Source: an uncultured Bacteroidia bacterium
Lineage (GTDB): Bacteria; Bacteroidota; Bacteroidia; Bacteroidales; Prolixibacteraceae
Length of the DNA: 55,049 bases
Assembly: GCA_903905505.1 (NCBI GenBank)
Contig: CAIVGL010000124.1
Span: 1 to 55,049, forward strand
Reading direction: 5' to 3'
Every line of letters begins with the position of its first letter. Positions within the stretch are counted from its first letter, which is position 1. The translations under genes were made by a program, and so were the position numbers. Below the pieces are notes generated by a model, which saw only the letters and a list, made by a program, of their open reading frames with translations, was not told the DNA's origin and did no database searches. Positions 9,295 through 18,502 of this stretch are shown here, in pieces.

Positions 9295-9322
9295 AAGCAG
9301 ACTTAACGGTCTGCTTTTTTTT
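9295..9322 (+). terminator. Rho-independent terminator after dnaA
   Basis: An 8-bp stem AAGCAGAC / GTCTGCTT with a 6-base loop followed by a run of T's, 9 bases after the dnaA stop. Confidence 0.85.
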
Positions 9323-9378
9323 GAAAAAAATACTCCTGCATTGTCCGCGAATTAACAAAACTTAAAACAGGTGTTTTA

Positions 9379-9993
9379 ATGACTGATCTGGACACTTACA
9401 AAACAATTGAGGCCACAGCAATTGGCAGCTATAAAGAGAAAGGGTCTAAGTTTATCTCTTTTGCATTTCCCGTTTCAACTGATACGCAAATTAAAACCAT
9501 TGTCAACCGTTTAAAAAAAGAGCACCATAGTGCTAGGCATCATTGTTTCGCCTGGCGATTAGGCGCTGAATCACAAGCATATCGCATAAATGACGATGGC
9601 GAACCATCTGGCACTGCGGGAAAACCCATATTTGGACAAATACAACTCCATGACTTAACCGATCTATTAATTGTTGTGGTTCGATACTTCGGGGGTGTAT
9701 TGCTAGGTACAAGTCGATTGACAGCTGCCTATAAATTATCGGCAGCTGATGTGATGCAAAATGCTGTAATTGTAGAGAAGATCATATTAGTTCCTATTGA
9801 ATTAAAGTTTAGCTATGAGGCTATGAACGAGCTGATGAGCTTATTGAAAGAATTTGAACTTGAAATTAGGTCTAGCCAATTTGATATTCTCTGTCAGGCA
9901 ACAATCCTTGTAAGGAAAAGATTAGTAAACAGTGTGCTCGAACGTCTAAATAAAATTGATCATCTAGAAGCTGAGATAATAATAAACAACTAA
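9379..9993 (+). CDS. YigZ/IMPACT family protein
   Basis: 204 residues. The N-terminal UPF0029/IMPACT domain shows the family signatures KGSKFISFAFPV, HHCFAWRLG, DDGEPSGTAGKPI and VVRYFGGVLLGTSRL; a small C-terminal ferredoxin-like domain (about 140-204) follows. Family members are widespread. YigZ has been linked to translation-related regulation by homology to IMPACT, but the biochemical role is not settled. Length is normal. No signal peptide, so cytoplasmic. It stands alone after the dnaA terminator and before the pyrB promoter; no clear -7 box was found for it. Confidence 0.88.
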   Translation: MTDLDTYKTIEATAIGSYKEKGSKFISFAFPVSTDTQIKTIVNRLKKEHHSARHHCFAWRLGAESQAYRINDDGEPSGTAGKPIFGQIQLHDLTDLLIVVVRYFGGVLLGTSRLTAAYKLSAADVMQNAVIVEKIILVPIELKFSYEAMNELMSLLKEFELEIRSSQFDILCQATILVRKRLVNSVLERLNKIDHLEAEIIINN

Positions 9994-10027
9994 TGTGCAG
10001 ATCTGATGGATAAACGATTGGATTTTA

Positions 10028-10035
10028 TATTTTTG
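10028..10035 (+). promoter_or_regulatory. -7 promoter element (TATTTTTG) of pyrB
   Basis: A perfect TAnnTTTG, 23 bases upstream of the pyrB ATG. No -33 TTG at the expected distance. Confidence 0.45.
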
Positions 10036-10058
10036 TATAACTTCAAATTAACAGACTC

Positions 10059-10970
10059 ATGCAAACCAAAAGCCTAATTTCAATTACGGACTTTACCAAA
10101 GAGGAATACCTTAAGATAATGCGTTTGGCTGCAGATTTTGAGGAAAACCCCAATCAAAACCTATTACAAGGTAAAGTGATTGCCACCCTGTTCTTTGAGC
10201 CTTCCACGCGAACTCGTTTAAGTTTTGAAACAGCGATTAACAGACTTGGTGGTAAAATTATTGGATTCTCAGATTCCTCCTCATCGAGTGTTTCTAAAGG
10301 TGAGACCTTACACGACACCATTAAAATGGTCAGCAATTATGCCGATCTAATTATCATGCGGCACCCGATGGAGGGGAGTGCTAGGTATGCTTCCGAAGTT
10401 TCGAACGTACCTGTTATCAATGCTGGCGATGGAGCAAATCAACATCCATCTCAGACTCTGCTCGATATGTATTCAATCATGAAAACACAAGGAAGGCTAG
10501 ATAACATTAATCTTTTCTTGGTGGGTGATTTAAAGTATGGTCGAACAGTGCACAGTTTACTGATGGCGATGCTCCAGTTTGACAATCCAATCTTTAACTT
10601 TATTGCTCCCGCAGAACTTGCGATGCCAAATGAATACAAGCTTTTGCTTGCCTCAAAGGGAATTAAATATTACGAGCACGACGAGTTTACAGACATTATA
10701 AATGCTGCAGATATCATCTATATGACACGCGTACAAAAAGAGCGTTTTATCGATCCTGTAGAATACGAAAAAGTCAAGAATATTTATATTCTAAGAAATG
10801 AGATGTTGAAAGGGACAAAGGAGAACATGCGAATCCTGCATCCGCTGCCTAGAATTAATGAAATACACACCGATGTAGATGATAATCCAAAAGCCTACTA
10901 TTTCACACAGGCCAAAAACGGTGTATATGCTCGGATGGCCATCATCGCTCATTTATTAAATCTCAAATAA
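10059..10970 (+). CDS. pyrB: Aspartate carbamoyltransferase catalytic subunit
   Basis: 303 residues, the normal length. The carbamoyl-phosphate site STRTR is at residues 49-53 in [13 protein letters not shown]. The K of GETLHDTIK, the HPSQTLLD motif and the HPLPRI motif are all present. It joins carbamoyl phosphate and L-aspartate in the first committed step of pyrimidine synthesis. The regulatory subunit gene follows 17 bases later, so the enzyme is probably the allosteric dodecamer of the E. coli type. No sign of a UTP-sensitive leader or PyrR site was seen upstream. Confidence 0.97.
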   Translation: MQTKSLISITDFTKEEYLKIMRLAADFEENPNQNLLQGKVIATLFFEPSTRTRLSFETAINRLGGKIIGFSDSSSSSVSKGETLHDTIKMVSNYADLIIMRHPMEGSARYASEVSNVPVINAGDGANQHPSQTLLDMYSIMKTQGRLDNINLFLVGDLKYGRTVHSLLMAMLQFDNPIFNFIAPAELAMPNEYKLLLASKGIKYYEHDEFTDIINAADIIYMTRVQKERFIDPVEYEKVKNIYILRNEMLKGTKENMRILHPLPRINEIHTDVDDNPKAYYFTQAKNGVYARMAIIAHLLNLK

Positions 10971-10987
10971 CCAACTCACCTTTTTTC

Positions 10988-11440
10988 ATGGAAAAGCAAC
11001 TTCAAGTAAGCGCGATTAAAGATGGCACGGTCATTGATCATATCCCTACAAAAGCTCTATTTAAGGTCATTAAAATCCTTCAGCTTGAAGAGTGCAGCCA
11101 GATGATTACCTTTGGCAACAACCTAGACAGTAAAGCAATGAAGTCCAAAGCAATCATTAAGATTGCAAATCGTTTCTTTGCCGATGAGGAGGTAAATAAA
11201 ATAGCTTTAGTTGCTCCGAACGCCAAACTAAATACCATTCGGGACTATGAAGTCATTGAGAAGCGCGTCGTGAAGACACCTAAAGAGATCTTTGGAATTG
11301 TGAGCTGCTTCAATCCTAAATGCATTACAAACGTAGAGAACATAAAAACGCGTTTCGAAGTCTTATCCAAGAAGCCCATCACCATGAAGTGTTTCCATTG
11401 CGAGAAGATTACCAACGAGAATGAAATGACTTATTTGTAA
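10988..11440 (+). CDS. pyrI: Aspartate carbamoyltransferase regulatory subunit
   Basis: 150 residues. The N-terminal allosteric domain includes GTVIDHIPTKALFKVI, where CTP/ATP bind. The C-terminal zinc domain has all four cysteines: C107 and C112 in SCFNPKC, C135 and C138 in MKCFHC. Zinc binding is needed to hold the catalytic trimers together. It lies 17 bases after pyrB and shares its promoter. Confidence 0.96.
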   Translation: MEKQLQVSAIKDGTVIDHIPTKALFKVIKILQLEECSQMITFGNNLDSKAMKSKAIIKIANRFFADEEVNKIALVAPNAKLNTIRDYEVIEKRVVKTPKEIFGIVSCFNPKCITNVENIKTRFEVLSKKPITMKCFHCEKITNENEMTYL

Positions 11441-11487
11441 AGCAATACTTTAACCTGGTATTTCGATCTTGATCAAAACTTAATGAG

Positions 11488-11946
11488 ATGAATATCACCT
11501 TTGCCAGCCTGCTAGAAAAAGCGCTCCAGCTAGTGAGCTCTGAAAAATCAGACCAAACTGTCCTTTTTGAAATCACCACTCTTCTTGAACAAGAAGTTGC
11601 TCATTATAATTGGGTTGGATTTTACACCCTTGATAAGCCAAACGCGATGTTACGGCTTGGACCATTCAGCGGATTACCTACCGAACATACTGAGATCCCT
11701 GTTGGCAAAGGCGTTTGTGGTCAAGTAGCGCTAAGTCTAAAACCAAAAATAGTTCAAGATGTCAGAAAAGAGGATAACTACATCGCGTGTAGCCTCGATG
11801 TAAAGAGTGAGATTGTTATTCCAATCTTAAAGAATGGTGAATTTGTGGCTGAGATAGATATCGATTCGAATACCCCTTCCCCATTTACAGCCGACGATGA
11901 ACAGTTTCTTGTTGCGCTATGCGATGCATTAGCGAATAGATTCTAA
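11488..11946 (+). CDS. GAF-domain protein, free methionine-(R)-sulfoxide reductase-like
   Basis: 152 residues, essentially one GAF domain. The signatures NWVGFYTLD, IPVGKGVCG, IAC-SLDVKSEIVIP and EIDIDS match the fRMsr (MsrC) family, which reduces free methionine-R-sulfoxide with cysteine chemistry. Cys77 (GVCG) and Cys101 (IAC) align with E. coli Cys94 and the catalytic Cys118. The position of E. coli Cys84 holds no cysteine here (stretch GLPTEHTEIP), so resolution of the sulfenate would rely on Cys77. It lies 47 bases after pyrI and may be in the same transcript. It ends 4 bases before the convergent DUF4293 gene. Confidence 0.8.
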   Translation: MNITFASLLEKALQLVSSEKSDQTVLFEITTLLEQEVAHYNWVGFYTLDKPNAMLRLGPFSGLPTEHTEIPVGKGVCGQVALSLKPKIVQDVRKEDNYIACSLDVKSEIVIPILKNGEFVAEIDIDSNTPSPFTADDEQFLVALCDALANRF

Positions 11947-11950
11947 TTCG

Positions 11951-12412
11951 TTACCGGATACGATCGATAGAGCGGACAAGTGCCTCATCTTTGCGAATGC
12001 CTTTGATAGCCATGAAAATTAATACAGCTGCTATGATTGGAAAAATAAAGGTCAACGTAAGTGTGTATATGCCCGCCAACTGCTCTGAAACAGACCGCAC
12101 ATGCAAGAACATTAATCCATCAGTAACGAAACAACCAACTAAACCAATAAAAGCTAGTTTCTGCTGATTTTTTCTGTTCTTATAGTTAAAGATCGTTAGG
12201 AGAATTAAGAGCAAGACTGAACCACCCAAAATAGACAGCAGTGTATTTGGTTGCAAAATGAGGCTATTCGCACCCAGCTTATGAACACCTAACAGGTCAG
12301 TAGTATATTCTACCCCCCCTTTATCCACCAGTTTTGCAAAAGGTTTAATAAACAAGGCACCGATTAATAGCTCAGCAACAAGCAGATATAAAGTTTGAAT
12401 TCGTTGAATCAT
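11951..12412 (-). CDS. DUF4293 family integral membrane protein
   Basis: 153 residues with four predicted membrane helices: about 6-26, 58-77, 85-105 and 118-138. The start MIQRIQTLYLL and the cytoplasmic end KGIRKDEALVRSIDRIR are the conserved edges of DUF4293, a family confined to Bacteroidota. Function unknown; nothing in the neighbourhood suggests a role. A perfect -7 box (TATTTTTG, minus strand) lies 17 bases upstream at 12430-12437. Confidence 0.82.
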   Translation of the reverse strand: MIQRIQTLYLLVAELLIGALFIKPFAKLVDKGGVEYTTDLLGVHKLGANSLILQPNTLLSILGGSVLLLILLTIFNYKNRKNQQKLAFIGLVGCFVTDGLMFLHVRSVSEQLAGIYTLTLTFIFPIIAAVLIFMAIKGIRKDEALVRSIDRIR

Positions 12413-12429
12413 AACACAATAATTTTACA

Positions 12430-12437
12430 CAAAAATA
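12430..12437 (-). promoter_or_regulatory. -7 promoter element (TATTTTTG) of the DUF4293 gene
   Basis: Perfect TAnnTTTG on the minus strand 17 bases upstream of the ATG at 12412; transcript would have a very short leader. No -33 match. Confidence 0.42.
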
Positions 12438-12582
12438 TGAAAAACAATTAATTTCTTGGTGTATTGTTTAAGTCTATAATTTTAAATAAATTTGATTGTC
12501 AAACAGAAATTCTTCCTGCCTCTGAATATCTATTAAAAATTTATAATTCAGATACTTAACAACTTTGTTTGTCGAAAAATAT

Positions 12583-13461
12583 ATGAAAAATCAAATTGCA
12601 TCCTCCGAACTACTACTTAATCCAGATGGGTCAATTTACCACCTTCATCTGAAGCCACAACAAGTAGCTTCAGATATCTTGTTGGTTGGAGATCCTGATC
12701 GAGTAGATCTTATTGCCAGCTTTTTTACTCAAGTAGAATTTCGAATTCAAAACAGAGAATTTATAACCATAACTGGAGTTTATCACAATAAGCGCATCAC
12801 TGTTATCTCAACTGGCATTGGGACAGATAATATAGACATTGTGGTAAACGAACTTGATGCCTTATTCAATATTGATTTTCAAACTCGTGCGATCAAAGAT
12901 CAAAAGAGGAGCTTGAACCTAATTCGCATAGGGACTTCGGGTTCTATGCAAGCTGACATCCCCATTAATTCGTTTTTGATCTCACAAAAGGCCATTGGAT
13001 TTGATGGATTAATGAATTTCTATGCCAATAGAGATCAATTTGCGGATAGCGCATTTGAAGATTCCTTCAAAAAACATACGGCTTGGAATAGCTTATTAGC
13101 TTCCCCCTATGTGGTTAATTGCAACAATAGACTTTACGATAAAATTAATGATCAAAATTTCATCTCAGGGATCACCATTTCTGCACCAGGATTTTATGGA
13201 CCACAAGGAAGAATATTGCGTCTAGACCTAGTTGATCAGCATATCAATGCTAAAATTGAATCCTTTAGATTTCAAGGGATGTCGGTTACCAACTATGAGA
13301 TGGAGTGTTCTGCGATATATGGATTAAGTCATTTACTAGGGCACCAAGCACTAACTGTTTGTCTGATTATTGCCAACAGAGTTACCCTCCAAGCAAGCAT
13401 AAACTACAAAGAGAAGATGAAGGAATTAGTCACAATTGTACTTGAAAAGCTTTCAAAATAG
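12583..13461 (+). CDS. Nucleoside phosphorylase (uridine phosphorylase-like)
   Basis: 292 residues from the ATG at 12583; an in-frame TTG at 12565 is a less likely start. The PNP/UDP phosphorylase fold is shown by LVGDPDRVD (phosphate loop), STGIGTDNIDIVVNELDAL, RIGTSGSMQ (phosphate and ribose contacts) and the ribose-binding Glu in TNYEMECSAIYGL. These enzymes split nucleosides with phosphate into base plus ribose-1-phosphate. The MECSAIYG motif and length favour the uridine-phosphorylase branch; purine specificity cannot be excluded. The next gene starts 2 bases after its stop, so the two are probably co-transcribed. Confidence 0.83.
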   Translation: MKNQIASSELLLNPDGSIYHLHLKPQQVASDILLVGDPDRVDLIASFFTQVEFRIQNREFITITGVYHNKRITVISTGIGTDNIDIVVNELDALFNIDFQTRAIKDQKRSLNLIRIGTSGSMQADIPINSFLISQKAIGFDGLMNFYANRDQFADSAFEDSFKKHTAWNSLLASPYVVNCNNRLYDKINDQNFISGITISAPGFYGPQGRILRLDLVDQHINAKIESFRFQGMSVTNYEMECSAIYGLSHLLGHQALTVCLIIANRVTLQASINYKEKMKELVTIVLEKLSK

Positions 13462-13462
13462 C

Positions 13463-14335
13463 ATGGAAAACAATTTAATTCTTGGGCCGTTATTCAGCTT
13501 AATTGACGACACTGATTTAGAAGTCTATAGTGCTGTACGCGAAAAACTTTTAGGTTTTGGAACTTCAATACTTCCGGAATTAGAATCCGCCTTGGCAGTC
13601 TCAACAACACTTCAGCAACACGACAGATTAGAATTGATTATTGGGGAACTAAAGAAATTGAAACTGATTGAGAAATTGGCATTCTGGGCTCAATCAGAGG
13701 ATAAATCATTACTAGAAGGATGGATCATCGCTAGTAAAGTCCACCATCCAATGCTTGTTGACGAAAAAATTGAGCTCTTAATACATAAGATAACTAGTGA
13801 AATCTGGGTTGAATTAAATGAGGCCTTCACCTCGCTGGAGAAAGTCTCCATCATCAATCATATCTTATTTGACATCTTTAAATTTGAGCTTAACACCCTT
13901 GAGCCAGAGGTGCCTGAAAATTGCATTTTAAATAATTTATTGGTATCCAGAAAAGGAAACTTAATTACTCTTTCAACACTTTATTCCATTATTGCGCAAC
14001 GCCTAGAGTTGCCAATACATGTCATTGGAATAGGATCATATGTCATTCTGGGTTATTACGGTCCTGAGCTTGCCAGAGAGATTCACGGTTCTCATGCTGA
14101 TCCGTACTTGTTTTATATTAATATCGAGAATAAGGGGGCCATTATTGGATCTAAAGAGTTGACTTATGTGGTTCAGAAAAATCAGGAGAAAATTGAAGAT
14201 GCAGAGTTGCTATCTAAAAGCTCAATAGTAAAAAAAATATTGCAATCCCTTAAACGAGCCTATCAAATTTCTGGAAACGAAGAAAAAACAGAACTTACAA
14301 TTAAGTTGCTTGGGGCATTAAAAAAACCACAATAA
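13463..14335 (+). CDS. SirB1-like / transglutaminase-fold (Transglut_core2) protein
   Basis: 290 residues from the ATG at 13463, directly after the phosphorylase stop; a frame-extended TTG start at 13436 would overlap that gene. The N-terminal half is helical and acidic. The C-terminal half carries SRKGNLITLSTLYSIIAQRLELPIHVIGIGSYVILGYYG, which fits the SirB1 / Transglut_core2 family. The usual papain-like cysteine (in many members LxxRxGxCxSLA) is not present: the matching stretch has no Cys, so catalysis is unlikely. Function unknown. A bidirectional terminator separates it from rny. Confidence 0.68.
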   Translation: MENNLILGPLFSLIDDTDLEVYSAVREKLLGFGTSILPELESALAVSTTLQQHDRLELIIGELKKLKLIEKLAFWAQSEDKSLLEGWIIASKVHHPMLVDEKIELLIHKITSEIWVELNEAFTSLEKVSIINHILFDIFKFELNTLEPEVPENCILNNLLVSRKGNLITLSTLYSIIAQRLELPIHVIGIGSYVILGYYGPELAREIHGSHADPYLFYINIENKGAIIGSKELTYVVQKNQEKIEDAELLSKSSIVKKILQSLKRAYQISGNEEKTELTIKLLGALKKPQ

Positions 14336-14367
14336 AAAAAGAGAGACTAAATAGCCTCTCTTTTTTT
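14334..14367. terminator. Bidirectional terminator between the SirB1-like gene and rny
   Basis: A-run, stem GAGAG / CTCTC with a 10-base interior that can add two pairs, then a T-run of 7. A/T tracts on both sides make it usable by both convergent genes. Confidence 0.75.
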
Positions 14368-14386
14368 ATTGTATCAAAATATGGAA

Positions 14387-15940
14387 TTATTTTGCGAAAC
14401 TTACAGCACGAGTTTCGCGAATAACAGTAATCTTAACTTGACCAGGATAGGTCATCTCATCTTGTATCTTTTTAGCAATGTCATACGATAGACTTTCGGC
14501 TTCGGCATCCGTCATCTTATCGCTACCAACGATAACACGGAGCTCTCTACCCGCTTGTATCGCATATGATTTTGTTACACCTGGGTAAGAAAGGGCCATG
14601 TTTTCAAGGTCATTCAAACGCTTGATATAAGACTCTACAGCCTCACGTCGAGCACCTGGACGAGCACCTGAGATGGCATCACAAGCTTGTACGATTGGAG
14701 CGATCAAACTCTCCATCTCTATTTCGTCGTGATGGGCACCAATTGCATTACAAATATCAGGTTTCTCTTTATATTTTTCTGCAAGCTTCATCCCTAAGAT
14801 AGCATGCGGTAATTCTGGCTCATCATCTGGAACTTTACCAATATCATGAAGCAGTCCAGCACGTTTAGCGCGTTTCGGATTAAGTCCTAGCTCAGCCGCC
14901 ATAATAGCACAAAGATTAGCTGTCTCACGTGAGTGTTGGAGAAGGTTCTGACCATATGAAGAACGATATTTCATTCGTCCAATCATCCGTATTAATTCAG
15001 GATGTAACCCGTGGACGCCAAGATCAATTGTTGTGCGCTTCCCGGTCTCAATAATCTCATCCTCAATTTGTTTTTTTACTTTATTCACAACCTCCTCAAT
15101 ACGAGCCGGGTGAATACGACCATCGGTAACCAGTTGATGTAAGGCCAGACGAGCAATTTCGCGACGCACAGGATCAAAGGCTGAAAGAACGATCGCCTCT
15201 GGAGTATCATCCACAATTATTTCAACCCCGGTAGCAGCCTCTAATGCTCTAATGTTACGACCTTCACGACCGATAATACGACCTTTTATCTCATCACTTT
15301 CAATATGGAAAACGGTAACTGAATTTTCAATTGCTGTTTCAGAAGCTACGCGCTGAATTGATTTGACGATGATTTTTTTAGCCTCCTTGTTGGCATTCAT
15401 TTTAGCCTCGTCCATAATCTCTTGGATGAAAGACATAGCCTCCGTTTTAGCTTCGTTTTTTAAGGATTCAACTAACTGATTTCTAGCCTCATCGGCAGAT
15501 AATCCAGATAGCGTTTCGAGCTGTTGGATCTGTTGTTTCCGGATCTTCAGCATCTCTTCTTCTTTCTGTCCAACCAACTCTAATTGCGTATTGAGATTCT
15601 CGCGAATACCATCTAGTTCACGTTCAGAATTTTCCAGATTACGAAGACTTAGTTGCAACTCTTCTTTACGTTGCAAATAAATATCCTCTTTTTGTTTCAA
15701 TCTATTCTCTGAACTTACAATCTCAACATTGCGTTCGCTGATATATGTTTCATGTTCAGATTTCAATTGAATAAACCGCTCCTTAGCCTCAAGCATCCGT
15801 TTTTCCTTCACTAGGTCGGCCTGAACTTCAGCATCAGCAAGCAACTTCCGCTTATTCTTGCCTAAAAGCATCTCCCAAACATAATAAGAGATAGCACCTC
15901 CTATGATTAGGGTTACAATAGCTGTAATAATTATGTTCAT
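14387..15940 (-). CDS. rny: Ribonuclease Y
   Basis: 517 residues, the normal length. An N-terminal membrane helix (about 3-23) is followed by a long coiled coil (about 30-180), a KH RNA-binding domain (about 205-270: [17 protein letters not shown], the GxxG loop) and an HD domain ([17 protein letters not shown] and AIGAHHDE give the metal ligands). It is a membrane-tethered endoribonuclease that starts mRNA turnover. It lies downstream of zapA and a structured RNA, an arrangement common in this phylum. A terminator follows. Confidence 0.96.
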   Translation of the reverse strand: MNIIITAIVTLIIGGAISYYVWEMLLGKNKRKLLADAEVQADLVKEKRMLEAKERFIQLKSEHETYISERNVEIVSSENRLKQKEDIYLQRKEELQLSLRNLENSERELDGIRENLNTQLELVGQKEEEMLKIRKQQIQQLETLSGLSADEARNQLVESLKNEAKTEAMSFIQEIMDEAKMNANKEAKKIIVKSIQRVASETAIENSVTVFHIESDEIKGRIIGREGRNIRALEAATGVEIIVDDTPEAIVLSAFDPVRREIARLALHQLVTDGRIHPARIEEVVNKVKKQIEDEIIETGKRTTIDLGVHGLHPELIRMIGRMKYRSSYGQNLLQHSRETANLCAIMAAELGLNPKRAKRAGLLHDIGKVPDDEPELPHAILGMKLAEKYKEKPDICNAIGAHHDEIEMESLIAPIVQACDAISGARPGARREAVESYIKRLNDLENMALSYPGVTKSYAIQAGRELRVIVGSDKMTDAEAESLSYDIAKKIQDEMTYPGQVKITVIRETRAVSFAK

Positions 15941-15965
15941 TATTAAGTTACATTTAATGATTAAT

Positions 15966-16035
15966 AAAAAAACCGCAAATCAAATAGGTCAATATCAACA
16001 AATAGTCGACATAGTCACCTCATTTAAATTGCGGG
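15966..16035 (-). ncRNA. Structured small RNA between zapA and rny, candidate 6S-Flavo-type RNA (or elaborate terminator)
   Basis: On the minus strand a 70-base segment folds as one long hairpin. The outer arm starting CCGCAA (16034 downward) pairs with the arm ending TTGCGG (15973 upward) over 12 of 13 positions. AGGU/ACCU then form four pairs, followed by a small internal loop and an inner 8-bp stem AUGUCGAC / GUUGAUAU with the loop UAUUU. A run of seven T's follows the base of the stem. Position beside zapA fits 6S RNA, and Bacteroidota carry a diverged form (6S-Flavo). Length is short for 6S, and I could not find a perfect promoter (best TTAGTTTG just upstream), so the identity is inference while the fold is directly visible. 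Confidence 0.5.
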
Positions 16036-16054
16036 TCAAACTAAAATTTACAAA

Positions 16055-16348
16055 CTAACCTTCTTTCTCTAGAAAATCAGCTAGTAAATCATTCATAACT
16101 TCCAATTGTTCAACCAATGGAGAATTATCTAAACGCTTTTCAGTGTCGAACTTCTGTATTACAAACTGCAATGTTGCCATTGCCATGCAATCCTGAATGT
16201 CTTTCTCAGCATATTTTTGTTTATACTGAACCACCTTTTCGTTGATAATTTTCGCAGCTTTCCGAATACTCTCTTCATCCTTACGATCAACTCGTAAAGG
16301 ATACAAACGGTCCGCTATATTGATATTTATCGAAAGTTTATCATCCAT
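16055..16348 (-). CDS. zapA: Cell division protein ZapA
   Basis: 97 residues. The N-terminal strand pattern (INIADRLYPLRVDRKDEESIRKAAKIINEKV) followed by a long helix (about 40-97) is that of ZapA, which cross-links FtsZ protofilaments at the division ring. It lies 12 bases downstream of the coiled-coil gene and is probably co-transcribed with it; a small RNA and rny follow. Confidence 0.88.
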   Translation of the reverse strand: MDDKLSININIADRLYPLRVDRKDEESIRKAAKIINEKVVQYKQKYAEKDIQDCMAMATLQFVIQKFDTEKRLDNSPLVEQLEVMNDLLADFLEKEG

Positions 16349-16360
16349 AGCATTTCTCTA

Positions 16361-16654
16361 TTATTTATTCAATAGAGCTATACAATTGTCTATTTCCCGC
16401 ACAATCTTGTTTAACTTCAATTTCGCTTCATGCGAATCATCATCCGCACCAAGTAATGTTTTAGTAAACTTTAAATCTTCACTTTTTCTGGCAAGTTCGT
16501 CATTCTTTGAAGAGAGCTCATCGAGCTGAATCATTAGCTTTGATTTCTCCTCTAACAATAACTCTTTCTCCTTGTTAACTTGCTGGTATAGTCCGATTAG
16601 TTTATCAAGTTTCTCCTTAAACTCTCTTAATAAAGCAGTCTCTCGCTCTGTCAT
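16361..16654 (-). CDS. Small coiled-coil protein upstream of zapA
   Basis: 97 residues, almost wholly charged heptads from about 5 to 70 (FKEKLDKLIGLYQQVNKEKE, then ELSSKNDELARKSEDLK), then a short C-terminal motif KLKLNKIVREIDNCIALLNK. A small coiled-coil gene directly before zapA is a regular neighbour in Bacteroidota and makes a division-related role plausible, perhaps analogous to ZapB, but there is no sequence evidence for that name. Likely promoter: TAACTTTG on the minus strand at 16673-16680. Confidence 0.72.
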   Translation of the reverse strand: MTERETALLREFKEKLDKLIGLYQQVNKEKELLLEEKSKLMIQLDELSSKNDELARKSEDLKFTKTLLGADDDSHEAKLKLNKIVREIDNCIALLNK

Positions 16655-16672
16655 ACCTTCAATTTACAACCA

Positions 16673-16680
16673 CAAAGTTA
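16673..16680 (-). promoter_or_regulatory. -7 promoter element (TAACTTTG) of the coiled-coil-zapA unit
   Basis: Perfect TAnnTTTG on the minus strand, 19 bases before the ATG at 16654. A TTG (minus 16700-16698) lies 17 bases upstream, a little short for -33. Confidence 0.45.
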
Positions 16681-16780
16681 ATATTTAAATCAAATTTCAA
16701 GCCCCTTCAACGTATTTAATCTTACCTATTCACATTTAAAACTTTACTATTTTTACCACCTGATTGATAAACTTGAAATA

Positions 16781-18502
16781 ATGAGAGCTTTGCCAACGAT
16801 CATCTACTTAATTCTTTTATTCGCTAACAGCACTTATGCGAAAAAAAACTCAGGTGACAATTCCATTCAAAGCCCTTTAAGTCCCCCCTATTTTTTTGCT
16901 GGTAACTTCGGAGAGTTGCGCCCCAATCATTTCCATGCCGGATTAGATTTCAGAACACAAGGGAAGATCGGACTCCCAGTATACGCCGTAAAGGATGGTT
17001 ATATATCCAAGATCGGGGTCTCTCCTACTGGGTATGGCAATGTACTCTATATGAATCATTTTGATGGCACAACAACACTTTATGGACATCTCTTGAGATT
17101 TCAAACCTCCATACAAGTGTTTGTTAAAGAGAAACAATACGACAAGGAAAGTTTTGCGTTAACCCTGAACCCTTCAGCCAATCAATTTCAATTTAAAAAA
17201 GGGGATATCATTGCTTGGTCTGGAAACACAGGCAGTTCAGGAGGTCCTCATCTCCATTTCGAGATTCGAAACTCGAACTCAGAAATAGCTGCAAATCCAC
17301 TTTTTTACTCGATGGGAATAACCGACAAAAGTGCACCTAAGCTAATCGCACTCTATGTTTATCCGCTGAATGAAAACAGCAATGTTGGAAAAGACAGGAC
17401 CAAGAAAAGAGTTGAAGCCATACCGGTTCCAGGTGGATATCGTTTAAAAAACAATGCTCCTCTGGAGGTATATGGAAAAATTGGATTCGGCGTGCAAGCT
17501 GAAGATTACTTCAATGGCGTTGGACTTAAATGCGGTATTTATTCGGCTCATTTGTATTGTGATAAAAAGGAAGTTTTTGGGTTCAAGATGGATCAAGTAG
17601 CTTTTGAGGATACTAAATATGCCAATTCGCAGGGAGATCTTGAAGAATATATGACCTCCAACAGAAGGGTTGAAAGATTGTATAAGCAACCAGGAAACAA
17701 ATTGGATATTTATACGCTACCTAATGCATCAGGAATTCTAGACTTTGAAGATGGAAAAAGTCACGACTTTGAATTGATCGTCAGTGATGCATTTAAAAAC
17801 AAGGCCACCTTACATTTCAAAACAAAAGAGAAAAAATCGATTGCACCAGTCAGACCAAAACCCCATTTAAAAGAATTCGACTACGACAAAGTCAACTCTT
17901 TTGAGAATGACAAGATCAAAATAGAAATACCCAAAGGGGCGCTATATGAGAATCTATATTTCAATTATGGTGTATCTCCTAAACTTGCTGGCCTCTACTC
18001 TGAGCTCTACAAGGTGGGATCTAAAACTATTTTAACCCATATTCCCTATACCCTTTCGATCAACGCTGAAGAGCTTACAGGTGAACTTAAGAGCAAAGCC
18101 CTTATTGTTGCTATTGATCCTGTAAAGGGGCGCAAATCAGCCATTGGAGGTGAATATTCGCATGGATGGGTTACTGCCAAAACAAATAAAATGGGTACAT
18201 TTGCTATTGCGATTGATCATACGCCACCTGTCATAGCTCCAGTGATCGCGAAAGGGAAAAAATCAATCAACATTCCAAAACTGCTAAAATTTCATATCTC
18301 AGATAATCTTTCTGGAATAAAATCGTATAAAGGTGAAATTGATGGCAACTGGGCCCTGTTTGAATATGATGAAAAAATTGGACTCCTAACCTACACCATT
18401 GACAAAACAAAAGTTGCGGCTGGGAAATCACACTTGCTGCGTTTGGAAGTGAAAGACAATAAGAATAATTCCTCTGAATACAAAACAACATTTAATCTAT
18501 GA
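16781..18502 (+). CDS. M23 (LytM-type) peptidase, secreted
   Basis: 573 residues with a signal peptide (MRALPTIIYLILLFANSTYA). The LytM domain (about 35-180) has both zinc motifs: HxxxD in HAGLD (H52, D56) and HLHFE in SGGPHLHFEIR. This predicts an active zinc endopeptidase that cuts peptidoglycan cross-bridges. The following 390 residues are strand-rich and unlike the short M23 proteins; they read as two or three Ig-like modules, with repeated phrases such as GSKTILTHIPYTLSI and DNLSGIKSYKGEIDG. They may bind glycans or partners. The stop overlaps the start of anmK (ATGA), so translation is coupled to a murein-recycling kinase. Confidence 0.88.
   Translation: MRALPTIIYLILLFANSTYAKKNSGDNSIQSPLSPPYFFAGNFGELRPNHFHAGLDFRTQGKIGLPVYAVKDGYISKIGVSPTGYGNVLYMNHFDGTTTLYGHLLRFQTSIQVFVKEKQYDKESFALTLNPSANQFQFKKGDIIAWSGNTGSSGGPHLHFEIRNSNSEIAANPLFYSMGITDKSAPKLIALYVYPLNENSNVGKDRTKKRVEAIPVPGGYRLKNNAPLEVYGKIGFGVQAEDYFNGVGLKCGIYSAHLYCDKKEVFGFKMDQVAFEDTKYANSQGDLEEYMTSNRRVERLYKQPGNKLDIYTLPNASGILDFEDGKSHDFELIVSDAFKNKATLHFKTKEKKSIAPVRPKPHLKEFDYDKVNSFENDKIKIEIPKGALYENLYFNYGVSPKLAGLYSELYKVGSKTILTHIPYTLSINAEELTGELKSKALIVAIDPVKGRKSAIGGEYSHGWVTAKTNKMGTFAIAIDHTPPVIAPVIAKGKKSINIPKLLKFHISDNLSGIKSYKGEIDGNWALFEYDEKIGLLTYTIDKTKVAAGKSHLLRLEVKDNKNNSSEYKTTFNL

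Noticed and set aside
13436-13462. Upstream start for the SirB1-like gene overlapping the phosphorylase
   Set aside because: The ATG at 13463 directly follows the phosphorylase stop, and the extra residues add nothing family-like.
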